NCBI GenBank assembly: GCA_025936825.1
Contig: JAICSO010000007.1
Span: 124,001 to 188,000, forward strand
Direction of reading: 5' to 3'
DNA: 64,000 nucleotides
Source of the DNA: Terriglobales bacterium
GTDB lineage: Bacteria; Acidobacteriota; Terriglobia; Terriglobales; Acidobacteriaceae
The notes under the pieces are model-generated. The model made no database searches, was not told where the DNA came from, and was given only the letters and a program-made list of their open reading frames with translations. Every line of letters begins with the position of its first letter. Position 1 is the first letter of the stretch. This document shows, piece after piece, positions 1 through 9,430 of this stretch. The position numbers and the translations under genes are program-made.

Positions 1-244
1 CTGCACCTACTTCGGCTCACACACCGTCTCCCGCCGATCACGGGTCGCAGCACTTGAGTGCCGAGAATTCGCCGCGGAGGGATAGGTGATGAGATCTGGC
101 TCGAGCATGCAAGTCGGCCACGCCCAAACTCAAGTCTCACCGCCGCTGCACACCTTATCGTTTATATTGCTGTTAAGTGTTGCATAATGTTTAATTGATC
201 ACCTTTGCTGGCGCGTTCGCCCGGCGAATACAGAGAGAACCTGC
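1..244. other. Leader region before the LeuA-like gene
   Basis: Non-coding as far as I can see. The stretch before the gene is AT-rich and contains CATAAT-like hexamers that could serve as a -10 element, but no well-spaced -35 partner stands out. I found no leader peptide, attenuator hairpin or tRNA. Confidence 0.3.
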
Positions 245-1765
245 GTGAAGACCATCGAGGTCATGGACACAACCCTGCGTGACGGGGAACAAACCCCCGG
301 CGTGAACTACACGCCGGAGGAAAAACTCGTCATCGCCGAAGCCTTGCTTCGGGCGGGCGTTGATGCCGTCGAAGTGGCTTCCGTGGGAATCTCCGACGGA
401 GAGGCAGAGGCGGTCCGGCGCATCATGGAGTGGGCCCATTCCCACGATGCGGCGGAACAGATCGAAATCCTGGGCTTCGTCGACAACAAGCGATCGGTGG
501 ACTGGATCGTCGAGAACGGCGGCCGTGTGCTCAACCTGCTCACCAAGGGTTCCGAGCATCACTGCAAAGTGCAGCTGAAAAAGTCTGTTGAGGGTCACCT
601 TCAGGACATCGAGAAAACTGTCCGGTACGCGGTTAGCAAAGGCCTGAAGGTCAACGTGTACCTGGAAGACTGGTCGCAGGGCATCCAGAATTCCGAACCC
701 TACGTGATGACGCTGACCAGTGGCCTCACAAAACTGCCGATTGAGCGCGTGATGTTATGTGACACGCTTGGCGTCCTGAGCCCGGAGCAATCGGAGCAGT
801 ACGTACGCCGTATGACCGAGAGTTTTGACGCGCGCTTTGACTTTCACGGCCACAACGACTACGGACTCGCCGTCCCCAATTCCATCGCTGCCATTCGCTC
901 CGGCGCCGGTCGCATTCACGTCACCACCAACGGACTTGGAGAGCGCGCAGGCAACACTACTTTGTCGACTTTAGTGGTCGCAGCGCGCGACCTGTACGGC
1001 TTCCAAACCCACGTCAAAGAGCAGTCTCTGGCCATGTTGAGCGATCTGGTCGCGGGCATCAGCGGCGTCGATTACGCGGCTAACTCGCCGGTCATCGGCT
1101 ACATGAGTTCGATCCAGGGCTGCGGCGTGCATGCTGACGGCGACAACAAGGGCGGCCTTTATCAGAACCGGTTGGACCCGGCGCGATTTGGACGCAAGCG
1201 CACTTATGACCTCGGCAAAACCGCCGGCATGGCCTCGATCCAACAAAACTGCAAGCAACTCGGCATTGAGATCACTCCCGAACAGCAACGCGCTCTGTTG
1301 GCGAAAGTGAAGGAACTCGGCGACCAGAAGGTCACGGTCACGCAGGCCGACATCATCCTGCTCCTGCACGAAATCCTGAGCGCCAAAGAGAAGGAGAGCG
1401 GTGTAAGGCTGCTGGATTACCAATTCACCTTGAAAAAGGGAACGCAGCCCAAAGCTACGCTGGATCTTTGCGTGAACGACCAGCGGCTCACGGCTACCGG
1501 AGTCGGCGACGGCCAGTTCGACGCGTTTATGAACGCGATGCGGAGCATCCGGCCGGATATGCCGGAGCTGGTGAACTATCACATCGGGATTTCGCGCAAA
1601 GGTACCAGCGGAGCGTTGACCGAAGTCACGATTACGTGGAGCAAGGACGGCAGCCTGTTCACCACCAGGGCCGTCAACCCCGACCAGCTTGTTGCCGCAA
1701 TGAACGCCGCAATCCGCATGCTCAACTACGTGGAACTCAGGCGGCAACTCACCCAAACTGTTTGA
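245..1765 (+). CDS. 2-isopropylmalate synthase-family protein (LeuA/CimA type)
   Basis: A 506-residue HMGL-like TIM-barrel enzyme that would condense acetyl-CoA with a 2-oxoacid, most likely in leucine biosynthesis. The signature DTTLRDGEQTPG lies at residues 8-19, the metal-binding HGHNDYG near residue 201 and GLGERAGN near 230. The C-terminal third (about 380-500) looks like the LeuA allosteric dimer domain, the usual site of product feedback. The start is GTG at 245, directly before KTIEVMDTTL. Length fits a full LeuA. Citramalate synthase or a homocitrate synthase-like enzyme cannot be excluded, because substrate choice is not readable from these motifs. It stands alone, without leuB, leuC or leuD nearby. 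Confidence 0.88.
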   Translation: MKTIEVMDTTLRDGEQTPGVNYTPEEKLVIAEALLRAGVDAVEVASVGISDGEAEAVRRIMEWAHSHDAAEQIEILGFVDNKRSVDWIVENGGRVLNLLTKGSEHHCKVQLKKSVEGHLQDIEKTVRYAVSKGLKVNVYLEDWSQGIQNSEPYVMTLTSGLTKLPIERVMLCDTLGVLSPEQSEQYVRRMTESFDARFDFHGHNDYGLAVPNSIAAIRSGAGRIHVTTNGLGERAGNTTLSTLVVAARDLYGFQTHVKEQSLAMLSDLVAGISGVDYAANSPVIGYMSSIQGCGVHADGDNKGGLYQNRLDPARFGRKRTYDLGKTAGMASIQQNCKQLGIEITPEQQRALLAKVKELGDQKVTVTQADIILLLHEILSAKEKESGVRLLDYQFTLKKGTQPKATLDLCVNDQRLTATGVGDGQFDAFMNAMRSIRPDMPELVNYHIGISRKGTSGALTEVTITWSKDGSLFTTRAVNPDQLVAAMNAAIRMLNYVELRRQLTQTV

Positions 1766-2156
1766 GGGGACCTCGAATTGCGGTTGGAATCGGTTAGGAG
1801 TCGTCGCAGCTGTCCAGATCTCTTCCCGGCCGTTCTCGTTCCTGCCTAGCCCTTCGTCCTGACATTCGCCTTCTCCTGTGCTGTTCACGTTTGCACGATT
1901 TGCCGTTCTACGATGTCTCTCTCCTGAAACTCAGAAACGCCAGCAGGCACCACTCACGCGATTTCTGACTGCGAAACAGCAACGGCTTACCTCTTTTCGA
2001 GAGACGGTTACGCAAACTATCCTCTGTGTTCGTCATCGAACGCAACATCGCTACACTATCGCGAGACAAGGTGAATCCAGGGGGAAAGCAATCGCGAGTT
2101 TCAGCCAATTCCGCAGGCTAGCGCGACTAGAGGAGGAGACGACGAGGTGAGTAACC
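1766..2156. other. 391-bp intergenic region, nothing recognised
   Basis: ORFs on both strands here are short, lack a good ribosome site and have no recognisable protein character. A purine-rich Shine-Dalgarno stretch (GAGGAGGAGACGACGAGG) appears only at the end, ahead of the next gene. Confidence 0.4.
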
Positions 2157-2435
2157 ATGACAGAGAAACCAAGCGTGAAGCTGCCCGGGAAAGTGGAGAA
2201 GATATTTCGGCGGACCCCAGACGAGCCTGAAAAGGCGCAGATCTCAATAGACAAGGCAGACCCGCTCTATCGAGAAATCCGTATCGAAAACTCGCTTAAG
2301 GATGTTGACGGAGACGAAGTACGTCTCGAAGAAAACGATGAAGTTGATGTGACGGTGGAGACCGAAAAGGACACTACATCGGAACCGGGCACACACGAGC
2401 ACCAACGAGAATTTCCGAGCAGAAAGACTGCATAA
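2157..2435 (+). CDS. Small charged hypothetical protein
   Basis: A 92-residue, highly charged soluble protein with no signal peptide or membrane segment. The middle carries the pattern KAQISIDKADPLYREIRIENSLKDVDGDEVRLEENDEVDVTVE, which looks like one compact beta-rich domain followed by a polar tail. A strong purine-rich ribosome site lies upstream of the ATG. I associate similar small proteins with acidobacterial genomes, but know no function. It ends 39 bp before the next gene's ATG, so the two may be co-transcribed. Confidence 0.7.
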   Translation: MTEKPSVKLPGKVEKIFRRTPDEPEKAQISIDKADPLYREIRIENSLKDVDGDEVRLEENDEVDVTVETEKDTTSEPGTHEHQREFPSRKTA

Positions 2436-2474
2436 CCGTTGAAGATCCGGCTGATCCAGGCATCCAAGCCTCAC

Positions 2475-2849
2475 ATGCCTCGCCCTACGTTGTTAGTTGC
2501 AGAGCCGGAACCCATCCAAGCTCTTTCGGTGCGGAAGCTCGTGCTCGAAACGGCGAAGTTTAACGTTCTAACCGCGCACTCGAATCGCGAGGCACTCGAT
2601 ATCTTTCACCTGTTCCCAAACATTTCGGCGGCGGTTCTGGTGGGTGAATCCGGTCTCGATTGTGATTTGATCGCAAACAGTATCCGCAACACCACCGATA
2701 AGGTCCCGATCATCTTCCTAAGTGGTCGAATCGCGGGAAGATGCGAGTATGCCAACCACAACCTGCAAACAGGCGAACCGGAGCGGCTTCTAGAACTTGT
2801 GCGTTCATTGCTCGGCGACCCGCGAGAACTCGACTCTAAACAGGCATGA
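2475..2849 (+). CDS. Degenerate receiver-domain-like protein
   Basis: About 124 residues with the alternating beta/alpha pattern of a response-regulator receiver: RPTLLVAEPEP, then VLTAHSNREALDIF, AAVLVGESGLD, VPIIFLSGR and a final amphipathic helix LLELVRSLLG. Key residues are missing. The paired N-terminal aspartates are AEPE, the phospho-acceptor strand reads AVLVGESG, and no KP follows strand 5. It therefore probably does not take part in phosphotransfer and may act by protein contact. The ORF track starts at TTG 2439; I prefer ATG 2475 because the domain begins immediately after it. Confidence 0.65.
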   Translation: MPRPTLLVAEPEPIQALSVRKLVLETAKFNVLTAHSNREALDIFHLFPNISAAVLVGESGLDCDLIANSIRNTTDKVPIIFLSGRIAGRCEYANHNLQTGEPERLLELVRSLLGDPRELDSKQA

Positions 2850-2890
2850 TGGTTGGCTAGCGTACTTCGCCGGAATTCCTGCTGAAGTAG

Positions 2891-4624
2891 TTATCGGGTC
2901 TCGTAGACTGTTTTTCCTCCAACGACCGTCCGTAGCACCTGCGTACCCAGAATCTTTTCCGGAGGGATTGCGGTGAGGTCGCGGTCGAGGACGGCGAAAT
3001 CTGCCAGCATGCCGGGGGCAAGCGTGCCTTTGTTTTTCTCGGCAAATTCGGCATAAGCTGAGCCAGCCGTGTACGCCGCGATCGCTTGCTCCATCGTGAG
3101 CTTCTGGTCCGGATAGAACTCCTGCTTACCGTCTTCGCTTTTGCGTGTCACAGCGGCATAGAGTCCGCGAAATGGCGCGACCGGCTCCACGGGATAGTCG
3201 GTTCCAAACGCGAGCGGCACTCCGCGCTTCGCGAATTCTGCCCAGGCGTAGGAATGCGCCGCACGTGCAGGTCCCAAGCGAGCCTCAGCCCAACGCATAT
3301 CTGTCAAGAGATGGCATGGTTGCATGGATGCGATAACGTTCAGCTCCCGAAAACGTGCAACCTGCAACGGATTCGTCACCTGGGCATGTTCAATGCGCAA
3401 ACGGTAGTTCGTGGTGCCATCTTGTGCCTTTGTTCGCTTGGAGTGAGCTGAGGCCTGGGCCGTGTCGAACGCATCCAGCGCCATCTGGACACCTTTGTCG
3501 CCGATGGCGTGAAACCCGAGTTGGAACCCGGCATTCACGCGCTCGACCGCCATAGCGTTCAGCTTCGCCTGATCGTATCGCGGTATGCCTGAGTTCTTGG
3601 GATCGTCCGCGTACAGCTGCAGCATGGCCGCCGTGTGCGATCCGAGCGCGCCATCCATGTACGCTTTCAGCATTCCCGTATGCAGCATCGGATCCGAACG
3701 ATCATGCGATTCACGGCGTGCCACCAGCACGTCAACCGGCAAATCAAATGGCAGCCACTCGGAAATGCGAACCGAGAGCTTACCTTCCTTTTCCAATTGC
3801 TCGAAAATCTTGAAGTCCTGCCAGCTTGCGTCGGGATCATGCCAATGCGAGTAGTCCTGGACCGAGGTGATCCCCCAGCTGGAGATGTCCTGCAACGCGG
3901 CTTCAATTGCCTGGCGATGCTTGTCTGGAGTGGGCTGCGGAATTGCTGAGGCAACGAGATCGCGGGCAGTTTCGCGAAGAATACCGTTAGGCTGACCACT
4001 TATGTCGCGACCGATCTCGCCGCCTTCGGGATCTTTGCTGGCGAGTGTTACGTGCCCCAGCTTAAGCGCCAGTGTATTTGCGACCGCGACATGGCCGTCA
4101 ATGCGTTCCATGTAGACGGGATGATCCGTCGTGACCTCGTCAATGTCCCAACGCGTGGGCAGTTGCTTGCCCTGCCATAGAGTCTCGTCCCAGCCGGAGC
4201 CTGTAATCCATTCTTCGGGTCCCGCGGTCTCGACGCGCTTGCGAATGCGTTCGCGGAACTCTTCGATCGATTTCACACCTGTGAGATCAACTGTGAGCCG
4301 CTTGAATCCGGCATCGGTCAGGTGCATGTGCGCGTCGTTGAAGCCGGGAACGACGAAATGGCCTTCGAGATCGACCACGACTGTTTCAGGCCCTTTGTAC
4401 TTCACAATCTCCTCATTTTTACCAACCGCGAGAATGCGGTCCCCTTTAATCGCAATGGCTTCGGCCCGTTGCACGACGTGAAAGGACGAGGTTCCAGTGA
4501 CGCCGGTATAGATGTTGCCGTGAATGAAAATGGAGTCGGCTTTGGGCAATGGTGGCTCGGTCTGAGAAATTGCGCCGCTGGAGAATACCACCGCAAACAG
4601 GACCATTGCCGCCCCAAGCTTCAT
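2891..4624 (-). CDS. Secreted amidohydrolase (YtcJ/N-substituted formamide deformylase-like)
   Basis: A 577-residue metal-dependent hydrolase of the amidohydrolase superfamily. Residues 1-20 form a signal peptide (MKLGAAMVLFAVVFSSGAIS), so it is exported. The metal-binding pair is in FNDAHMHL near residue 97. Further ligands are likely in FHAIGDKG and in AFGTDYPVEP near the C-terminal end of the barrel, and a composite beta domain closes the protein (LADFAVLDRD). The substrate is unknown; the family cleaves C-N bonds in amides and formamides. The next upstream gene, an M20 peptidase, overlaps its start by 4 bp, so both are probably translated together as a small amide-degrading operon. Confidence 0.85.
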   Translation of the reverse strand: MKLGAAMVLFAVVFSSGAISQTEPPLPKADSIFIHGNIYTGVTGTSSFHVVQRAEAIAIKGDRILAVGKNEEIVKYKGPETVVVDLEGHFVVPGFNDAHMHLTDAGFKRLTVDLTGVKSIEEFRERIRKRVETAGPEEWITGSGWDETLWQGKQLPTRWDIDEVTTDHPVYMERIDGHVAVANTLALKLGHVTLASKDPEGGEIGRDISGQPNGILRETARDLVASAIPQPTPDKHRQAIEAALQDISSWGITSVQDYSHWHDPDASWQDFKIFEQLEKEGKLSVRISEWLPFDLPVDVLVARRESHDRSDPMLHTGMLKAYMDGALGSHTAAMLQLYADDPKNSGIPRYDQAKLNAMAVERVNAGFQLGFHAIGDKGVQMALDAFDTAQASAHSKRTKAQDGTTNYRLRIEHAQVTNPLQVARFRELNVIASMQPCHLLTDMRWAEARLGPARAAHSYAWAEFAKRGVPLAFGTDYPVEPVAPFRGLYAAVTRKSEDGKQEFYPDQKLTMEQAIAAYTAGSAYAEFAEKNKGTLAPGMLADFAVLDRDLTAIPPEKILGTQVLRTVVGGKTVYETR

Positions 4625-5883
4625 TCCTCTGCCTCCCGTAACGCACCTGCGAGCGCGAGGACCACCAGCAGAATGCGCTGCAAACTAAATTCCCGTCCGG
4701 ATGGATCGAACCACTCTTGCAGCGTATGAGCTCCGCCACCTTTACCGCCTGCCCCGAGCGCTATCGCTTCGCGGCCAAGCGACAGCGGGATATTCGCGTC
4801 GGTCGAGGCACGCTGCACCTGGGCGGTGTTCCCGATGTGCGCGTCGACGGCGCGCGCGATGCGAAGAATGCGAGCGTCCGGACGAAGCTCTCCGGCAGGA
4901 CGGTTACCGATAATCCTTATGTCAGCCGAGAGTTCCGTGGGACGGCGGCTGGGGTTGCGAGTTGCGGCCGCCCGAGCTTCATCGATCGTGGCCTGCTCCA
5001 CCGCACGGCGGAGTTCCATTTCCAAGCGTTCGATTTCGAATGGCGAAGTCGAGCGAATGTCGACCCGCATGCTGGCCGATTCGGGAATCGAATTCACCGA
5101 AGTTCCCCCGCTGATCACGCCGACATTAAACGTGGTCTTCGGCTGCGGCGAGATTCGGGTCTGAGCGAAAAGATGAAGCGCATGCCCCAGAGCCATGATC
5201 GGGTTCGGCACGCCGAAATCGCTCCACGAGTGCCCACCGGGTCCGGTAACGCTGATCTCGAAACGGCGGCTGCCGAGCGCCTCCGCGATGATGGTGTCGC
5301 AACCGGCGCCATCAATCACGACGCTGGCCGCAATGGAATCCTTCCATTCGGATGCCGAAAAAATGTGGCGCATGCCCCGCAGATCGCCTTCGCCTTCCTC
5401 GCCGACGTTCCCGATGAACAGCAAGGAGGAACTGTGCGGGAGTCCCAATTCTTTGATCGCTGCGGCGATCGCCAGCAATGCGGCAACACCGGCTGCATTG
5501 TCCGATATGCCCGCGCCCAGCAATTGCCGGCCTTCCTGGCGGATGCGGAGGGGAGTGCCTGCCGGAAACACCGTGTCGATATGAGCGCTGACCGAGACGA
5601 TGCCGGGAATTGCGCCAGGTTTATGGCCAGTCACATTGCCGAGCGCGTCGACCGCCGTCGTCAGTCCGAGCTCGCGGAACTGCGCGGCCAGCCACTGCGA
5701 TCTGCTGGCCTCACCGAATGGAGGAGCAGGAATGGCCGCAACTTCCATCTGCCAACGCGCGATCTGCGATTCATGTTCGCGGAACCAGGCGGTTCCCGAG
5801 GACACTCCGGGCAGCGCGGCCAGTTCAGCGATCTTCTGCTGTTGGCCGGAGACATCGCTGGAGGTGGCACGCGCCGGACTCAT
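4621..5883 (-). CDS. M20-family metallopeptidase
   Basis: A co-catalytic zinc aminoacylase/peptidase of the M20 family, about 420 residues. Visible motifs are SAHIDTVF (HxD metal site), GISDNAAGVAALL (bridging aspartate) and GNVGEEGEGDLRG (catalytic glutamate pair). A dimerisation (lid) domain follows, around GPGGHSWSDFG and STSPFEIERLEMELR. The ORF track begins at a TTG; ATG 5883 (MSPARATSS) is a better start. The end overlaps the amidohydrolase gene by 4 bp, which points to translational coupling. No signal peptide, so it is likely cytoplasmic while its partner is exported. Confidence 0.85.
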   Translation of the reverse strand: MSPARATSSDVSGQQQKIAELAALPGVSSGTAWFREHESQIARWQMEVAAIPAPPFGEASRSQWLAAQFRELGLTTAVDALGNVTGHKPGAIPGIVSVSAHIDTVFPAGTPLRIRQEGRQLLGAGISDNAAGVAALLAIAAAIKELGLPHSSSLLFIGNVGEEGEGDLRGMRHIFSASEWKDSIAASVVIDGAGCDTIIAEALGSRRFEISVTGPGGHSWSDFGVPNPIMALGHALHLFAQTRISPQPKTTFNVGVISGGTSVNSIPESASMRVDIRSTSPFEIERLEMELRRAVEQATIDEARAAATRNPSRRPTELSADIRIIGNRPAGELRPDARILRIARAVDAHIGNTAQVQRASTDANIPLSLGREAIALGAGGKGGGAHTLQEWFDPSGREFSLQRILLVVLALAGALREAEE

Positions 5884-5987
5884 GATTCTTCGCCATCTTA
5901 CAACCAAAGTCGTGACATTCAGCAGAGCCTGAGTTCGTGTAGTAATCGTTGAGTTCAGGAGACTAATGGCTTACCGGGGGCAGATCG

Positions 5988-6833
5988 TCAGAGTGGTGCC
6001 AGAGTCACAACTTTGAGCGCGGATGGCGCGATGCCGAAGGTGACGGGAGTCTTGCAGACTAATTCGCCGTCGGCGTAAACGTCGATAGGGTGCTCGGCCT
6101 CGATGTGGACGGATTCGGTTTGAGAGTATTCCACCTCTTTGAATCCCAAGTGACGGCCGAAATAGACGGTAGGAAACAGGCAGAAGAGTTTGAAGACGTT
6201 CATCCCGCGCACGACGCAAAGATCGAGCTTGCCGTCGGACAGTTGGGCGTGTGGAGCGATCTTCATCCCACCACCAAAGGCAGGTGCGTTGGCAATTGCG
6301 GCGAGGATGGTGGGCTTGGGAGCGGCTGAGGTGCCATTCAGGCTCACTCTCATCGGAAGCGGTACGAACCGGATGAACTCCGGCGGAGCACTGAGAGCGT
6401 AACCTCCACGGCCGCGAAGCCACTGGGGCAGGCGATTGGCGCGAGCGGCGATGTTGCCATCGATGCCGACACCGGCGACGCAGCAGAAGTAGAGTTGAGC
6501 GGCGCGGCTCACATCGCAAATCAGACCGAGGTCGATGCTACGCAGGTTGGTCCGGTCGGATGCAAACTGCCGAAACGCGCGTGCGGAGTCACGAACGGAG
6601 TTGATTCCGAGAGCACGGGCGAAGTCGTTGCCACTGCCGCAGGGAACTACGAGCAGAGGCGTTTCCAGTTCAACCAGTTCCGCGAGATGGCGGTGGATGG
6701 TGCCATCTCCTCCGAAAATGACCGCGACGTCGGCTTGCTCGAGGAGGGAGGTCCATTCAGCGCCAGTAAGACGCTGGAATTGGGCCATCGCTCTCGACAC
6801 CTTTCCGGGCCCCAGGATCGGAGCAGCGCGCAT
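5988..6833 (-). CDS. Diacylglycerol kinase-family lipid kinase (YegS/BmrU-like)
   Basis: A 281-residue protein with the nucleotide-binding signature FGGDGTIHRHL near residue 40 and VPCGSGNDFAR shortly after, both diagnostic of the DAGK catalytic domain. The C-terminal beta-sandwich ends with DGELVCKTPVTFGIAPSALKVV. The family phosphorylates lipids such as diacylglycerol or undecaprenol. The N-terminus is shorter than in many homologues. The frame is open for some distance upstream of 6833, but no ATG is present there, so I keep the ATG. It follows tyrS in the same direction with a 68-bp gap. Confidence 0.85.
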   Translation of the reverse strand: MRAAPILGPGKVSRAMAQFQRLTGAEWTSLLEQADVAVIFGGDGTIHRHLAELVELETPLLVVPCGSGNDFARALGINSVRDSARAFRQFASDRTNLRSIDLGLICDVSRAAQLYFCCVAGVGIDGNIAARANRLPQWLRGRGGYALSAPPEFIRFVPLPMRVSLNGTSAAPKPTILAAIANAPAFGGGMKIAPHAQLSDGKLDLCVVRGMNVFKLFCLFPTVYFGRHLGFKEVEYSQTESVHIEAEHPIDVYADGELVCKTPVTFGIAPSALKVVTLAPL

Positions 6834-6901
6834 GCGGGGAATTAGAACATACGCGAGATGGAACGCCCAGAGGTAAGTTGAAGCAGTGGTGCCCCGCCGA
6901 A

Positions 6902-8122
6902 TCAGCTTTGGGCTGCGCTGGCTCGCCCACCGTGGACCTTCTTGATCTTGCGACCAACCTGCACGACGACTTCCCCGGACAGATCAAGCTTTGTTGTCGG
7001 ATCCGTCACTGCGGCGCCATTCACTTTCACCGCGCCCTGTTTCAGCTTGCGGACAGCATCCGTGCCCGAGTCTGCCAAGCCTATGCGGGCCAACAGTTTG
7101 TCAACCCGCATCGATGTCTCGGCAACGTCAACTTGCTCGACTTCTTCCGGAACTCCGCCCTTTTGAAACTGTTTCGCCCAGTCTTCGGCGGCTTTGGTGG
7201 CGGCTTCGGGGAAGTGGAAGTCTTTGACCACGCGGGCGGCGAGGTCCTTCTTCGCCTGCATGGGATGGGCTTCGCGCTTCATGCGTTCGATGTCGGCGAT
7301 CTGGACGTCGGTCAGGAGTTCGTAGTAGCGCCACATCATCTCGTCGGAGATGGACATCAGCTTGCCGTACATGTCGAGCGGTGCCTCTTTAATTCCGACC
7401 GCATTACCGTACGACTTCGACATTTTTCGTACGCCGTCGAGGCCTTCGAGAATCGGCATTGTGAGTACGACCTGCGACTCCTGTCCGTACTGGCGCTGCA
7501 GTTCGCGCCCGACAAGAAGGTTGAATTTCTGATCGGTGCCGCCGAGTTCGATGTCGGCTTGGAGAGCGACTGAGTCGTATCCCATCACCAGTGCATAGAG
7601 CAATTCGTGCAGCGAGATGGGCTTTTCTTCCTGAAAGCGCTTGTGAAACTCTTCCCGTTCGAGCATTTGCGAAACGGTGTACTTGGAGGTCAGGCGCACA
7701 AAATCGTCGGCCGTAAACGCATCCATCCAGCGGCGATTGAAATCGACCACCGTCTTCTTTGGGTCGAGAACCTTGAAGACCTGGGTTTTATAAGTCTCCG
7801 CGTTGCGTTCGACTTCCTCGCGGCTCAATGGTGGGCGGGTCACGGTGCGGCCCGTGGGATCGCCAATCATGCCGGTGAAATCGCCAATCAGGAAAATGGC
7901 GGTGTGACCGAGATCCTGGAAGTGCTTCAACTTGCGAAGAACGACGGTGTGCCCTAGGTGCAGGTCGGGAGCAGTGGGGTCCATGCCCAGTTTCACGCGC
8001 AAAGGCGTGCCGGACTTGCGCGATTTCTCCAGCTTCTCGCGGAGTTCGGACTCCTTCACGATTTCCGCGGAGCCCTTCTTGATGTAAGTCAGTTGTTCGT
8101 CAACGGGAGCGAATGTGGGCAT
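6902..8122 (-). CDS. tyrS: Tyrosine-tRNA ligase
   Basis: A 406-residue class I aminoacyl-tRNA synthetase that charges tRNA-Tyr. The HIGH-like motif is in [13 protein letters not shown] near residue 55, and the KMSKS-like motif is KMSKSYGN near 232. [16 protein letters not shown] and [15 protein letters not shown] form the tyrosine pocket. The last 70 residues form an S4 RNA-binding domain ([31 protein letters not shown]). Length and motif order match the TyrZ-like branch that begins with a longer N-terminal segment. It leads a short leftward run with the lipid kinase. Confidence 0.97.
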   Translation of the reverse strand: MPTFAPVDEQLTYIKKGSAEIVKESELREKLEKSRKSGTPLRVKLGMDPTAPDLHLGHTVVLRKLKHFQDLGHTAIFLIGDFTGMIGDPTGRTVTRPPLSREEVERNAETYKTQVFKVLDPKKTVVDFNRRWMDAFTADDFVRLTSKYTVSQMLEREEFHKRFQEEKPISLHELLYALVMGYDSVALQADIELGGTDQKFNLLVGRELQRQYGQESQVVLTMPILEGLDGVRKMSKSYGNAVGIKEAPLDMYGKLMSISDEMMWRYYELLTDVQIADIERMKREAHPMQAKKDLAARVVKDFHFPEAATKAAEDWAKQFQKGGVPEEVEQVDVAETSMRVDKLLARIGLADSGTDAVRKLKQGAVKVNGAAVTDPTTKLDLSGEVVVQVGRKIKKVHGGRASAAQS

Positions 8123-8234
8123 TGATTGGGATTATAAGCAAAGTTGGTTGGGGGTTCCCGTGGTCATCCGTCGGAGTACTAGCCGCGTTGCTAGGTGAGC
8201 CCTAAGATCGCTGGAAGGCTGAAGTGCTGCAGCG

Positions 8235-9428
8235 ATGAGGATCAGAGGCATCTCCGAAATGATTCTGAAGCGCCTTTCGCGCGAGACGACGTCAGGTAGA
8301 TTCATCCCCGAACTGGATGGATTGCGATTCGTGGCGATCGCAATGGTGATCCTGTATCACCTGAACGGATACCTGACCGCGAAGACGAGCTTTTATGAGC
8401 ATGGGGCGCCGCCGGATTGGCTGTGCCGCGCAGCGCTGGTGGGAAACCACGGAGTCGAACTCTTTTTCGTAATTAGCGGGTTCATTCTGGCGCTCCCGTT
8501 TGCGGCGTACCATCTGAAGCAAGACCGAGCGGTCAGCCTGCGCGCTTACTATTTGCGTCGATTGACGCGGTTGGAGCCGCCGTACTTCGCAACCATTTTC
8601 CTGTTGATGCTGTTGGGCGCGGTAATGACGCGAACGCTCACGTTACCTCTCAATGGGCACCTGCTCGCCAGTTTGTTTTATATGCACAACTTGGTTTATG
8701 CAGCCCCGAGCACTGTGCTGGGAGTCGCATGGTCGCTGGAGATCGAAGTGCAGTTCTATGTCCTGGTACCGATTCTGACGCTGGTGTTCACGATCTCGGA
8801 CAGCCGAGTGCGAAGGGCAGTGCTGGTAACAGCGATGGTGTCGTTCCTTGTACTTCAGGCAATATTTCTCGGCGGATATTCGCATCCGCGGCTTTCGATC
8901 TTGAATTATTTGCAGTTTTTTCTCCTCGGATTCCTGCTCGCTGACTTGTTTCTGACCGAGTGGGCCGCGCCGCAAAAACGCACTTACCTTTGGGATTGCG
9001 TTTCGATCGCCGGTTGGCCGCTTTTGTTCTTCACACTCCAGTTTCCGACACTGGCGCATTGGGTATTCCCAGCCCTGCTGTTTGTGCTGTATGTGGCGGT
9101 ATTTCGGGGAATAGTGAGCAATCGCCTGATCTCAATCCCCTGGGTCACTGCAGTCGGGGGCATGTGCTATTCCATTTACCTTATTCACTACGAAGTGATT
9201 TCTGCCGTAGGACGCGTTACGAAGAGGATCGGCCAGCAGTTGCCGAACCCGGCGTATCTTGCACTTCAGTTTGTATTAGTCGGGACTGCCATCGTTCTCG
9301 TTTGCGGAGCTTACTTTGTGCTGCTGGAAAAGCCATGCATGCGGCGAGACTGGCCGAAGAGGGCGTGGGGTTGGATCTGCGAATATCTTCCGGCACGTGA
9401 GCGGAAAACGAGACCAGTCGAGGCATAG
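8235..9428 (+). CDS. Acyltransferase 3 (OafA/YrhL-like) membrane protein
   Basis: A 397-residue integral membrane protein with about ten hydrophobic segments. It opens with the family hallmark ELDGLRFVAIAMVILYHLNGY, containing the conserved histidine, followed by GNHGVELFFVISGFILALPF. YYLRRLTRLEPPYF is the usual Arg-rich loop. The family O-acylates sugars in surface polysaccharides or LPS at the inner membrane. The start could be ATG 8235 or ATG 8268 (MILKRLSRE). The gene is divergent from tyrS and its stop lies 2 bp before the left arm of the CAGATTG repeat. Confidence 0.9.
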   Translation: MRIRGISEMILKRLSRETTSGRFIPELDGLRFVAIAMVILYHLNGYLTAKTSFYEHGAPPDWLCRAALVGNHGVELFFVISGFILALPFAAYHLKQDRAVSLRAYYLRRLTRLEPPYFATIFLLMLLGAVMTRTLTLPLNGHLLASLFYMHNLVYAAPSTVLGVAWSLEIEVQFYVLVPILTLVFTISDSRVRRAVLVTAMVSFLVLQAIFLGGYSHPRLSILNYLQFFLLGFLLADLFLTEWAAPQKRTYLWDCVSIAGWPLLFFTLQFPTLAHWVFPALLFVLYVAVFRGIVSNRLISIPWVTAVGGMCYSIYLIHYEVISAVGRVTKRIGQQLPNPAYLALQFVLVGTAIVLVCGAYFVLLEKPCMRRDWPKRAWGWICEYLPARERKTRPVEA

Positions 9429-9430
9429 TC

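Noticed and set aside
971-1888. 305-residue minus-strand ORF opposite the LeuA-like gene
   Set aside because: It is antisense to a clear enzyme gene, has no domain character, and such long shadows are common in GC-rich DNA.
4717-5952. 411-residue plus-strand ORF opposite the M20 peptidase gene
   Set aside because: Arg-rich shadow of a well-supported gene; no hydrophobic core pattern or ribosome site.
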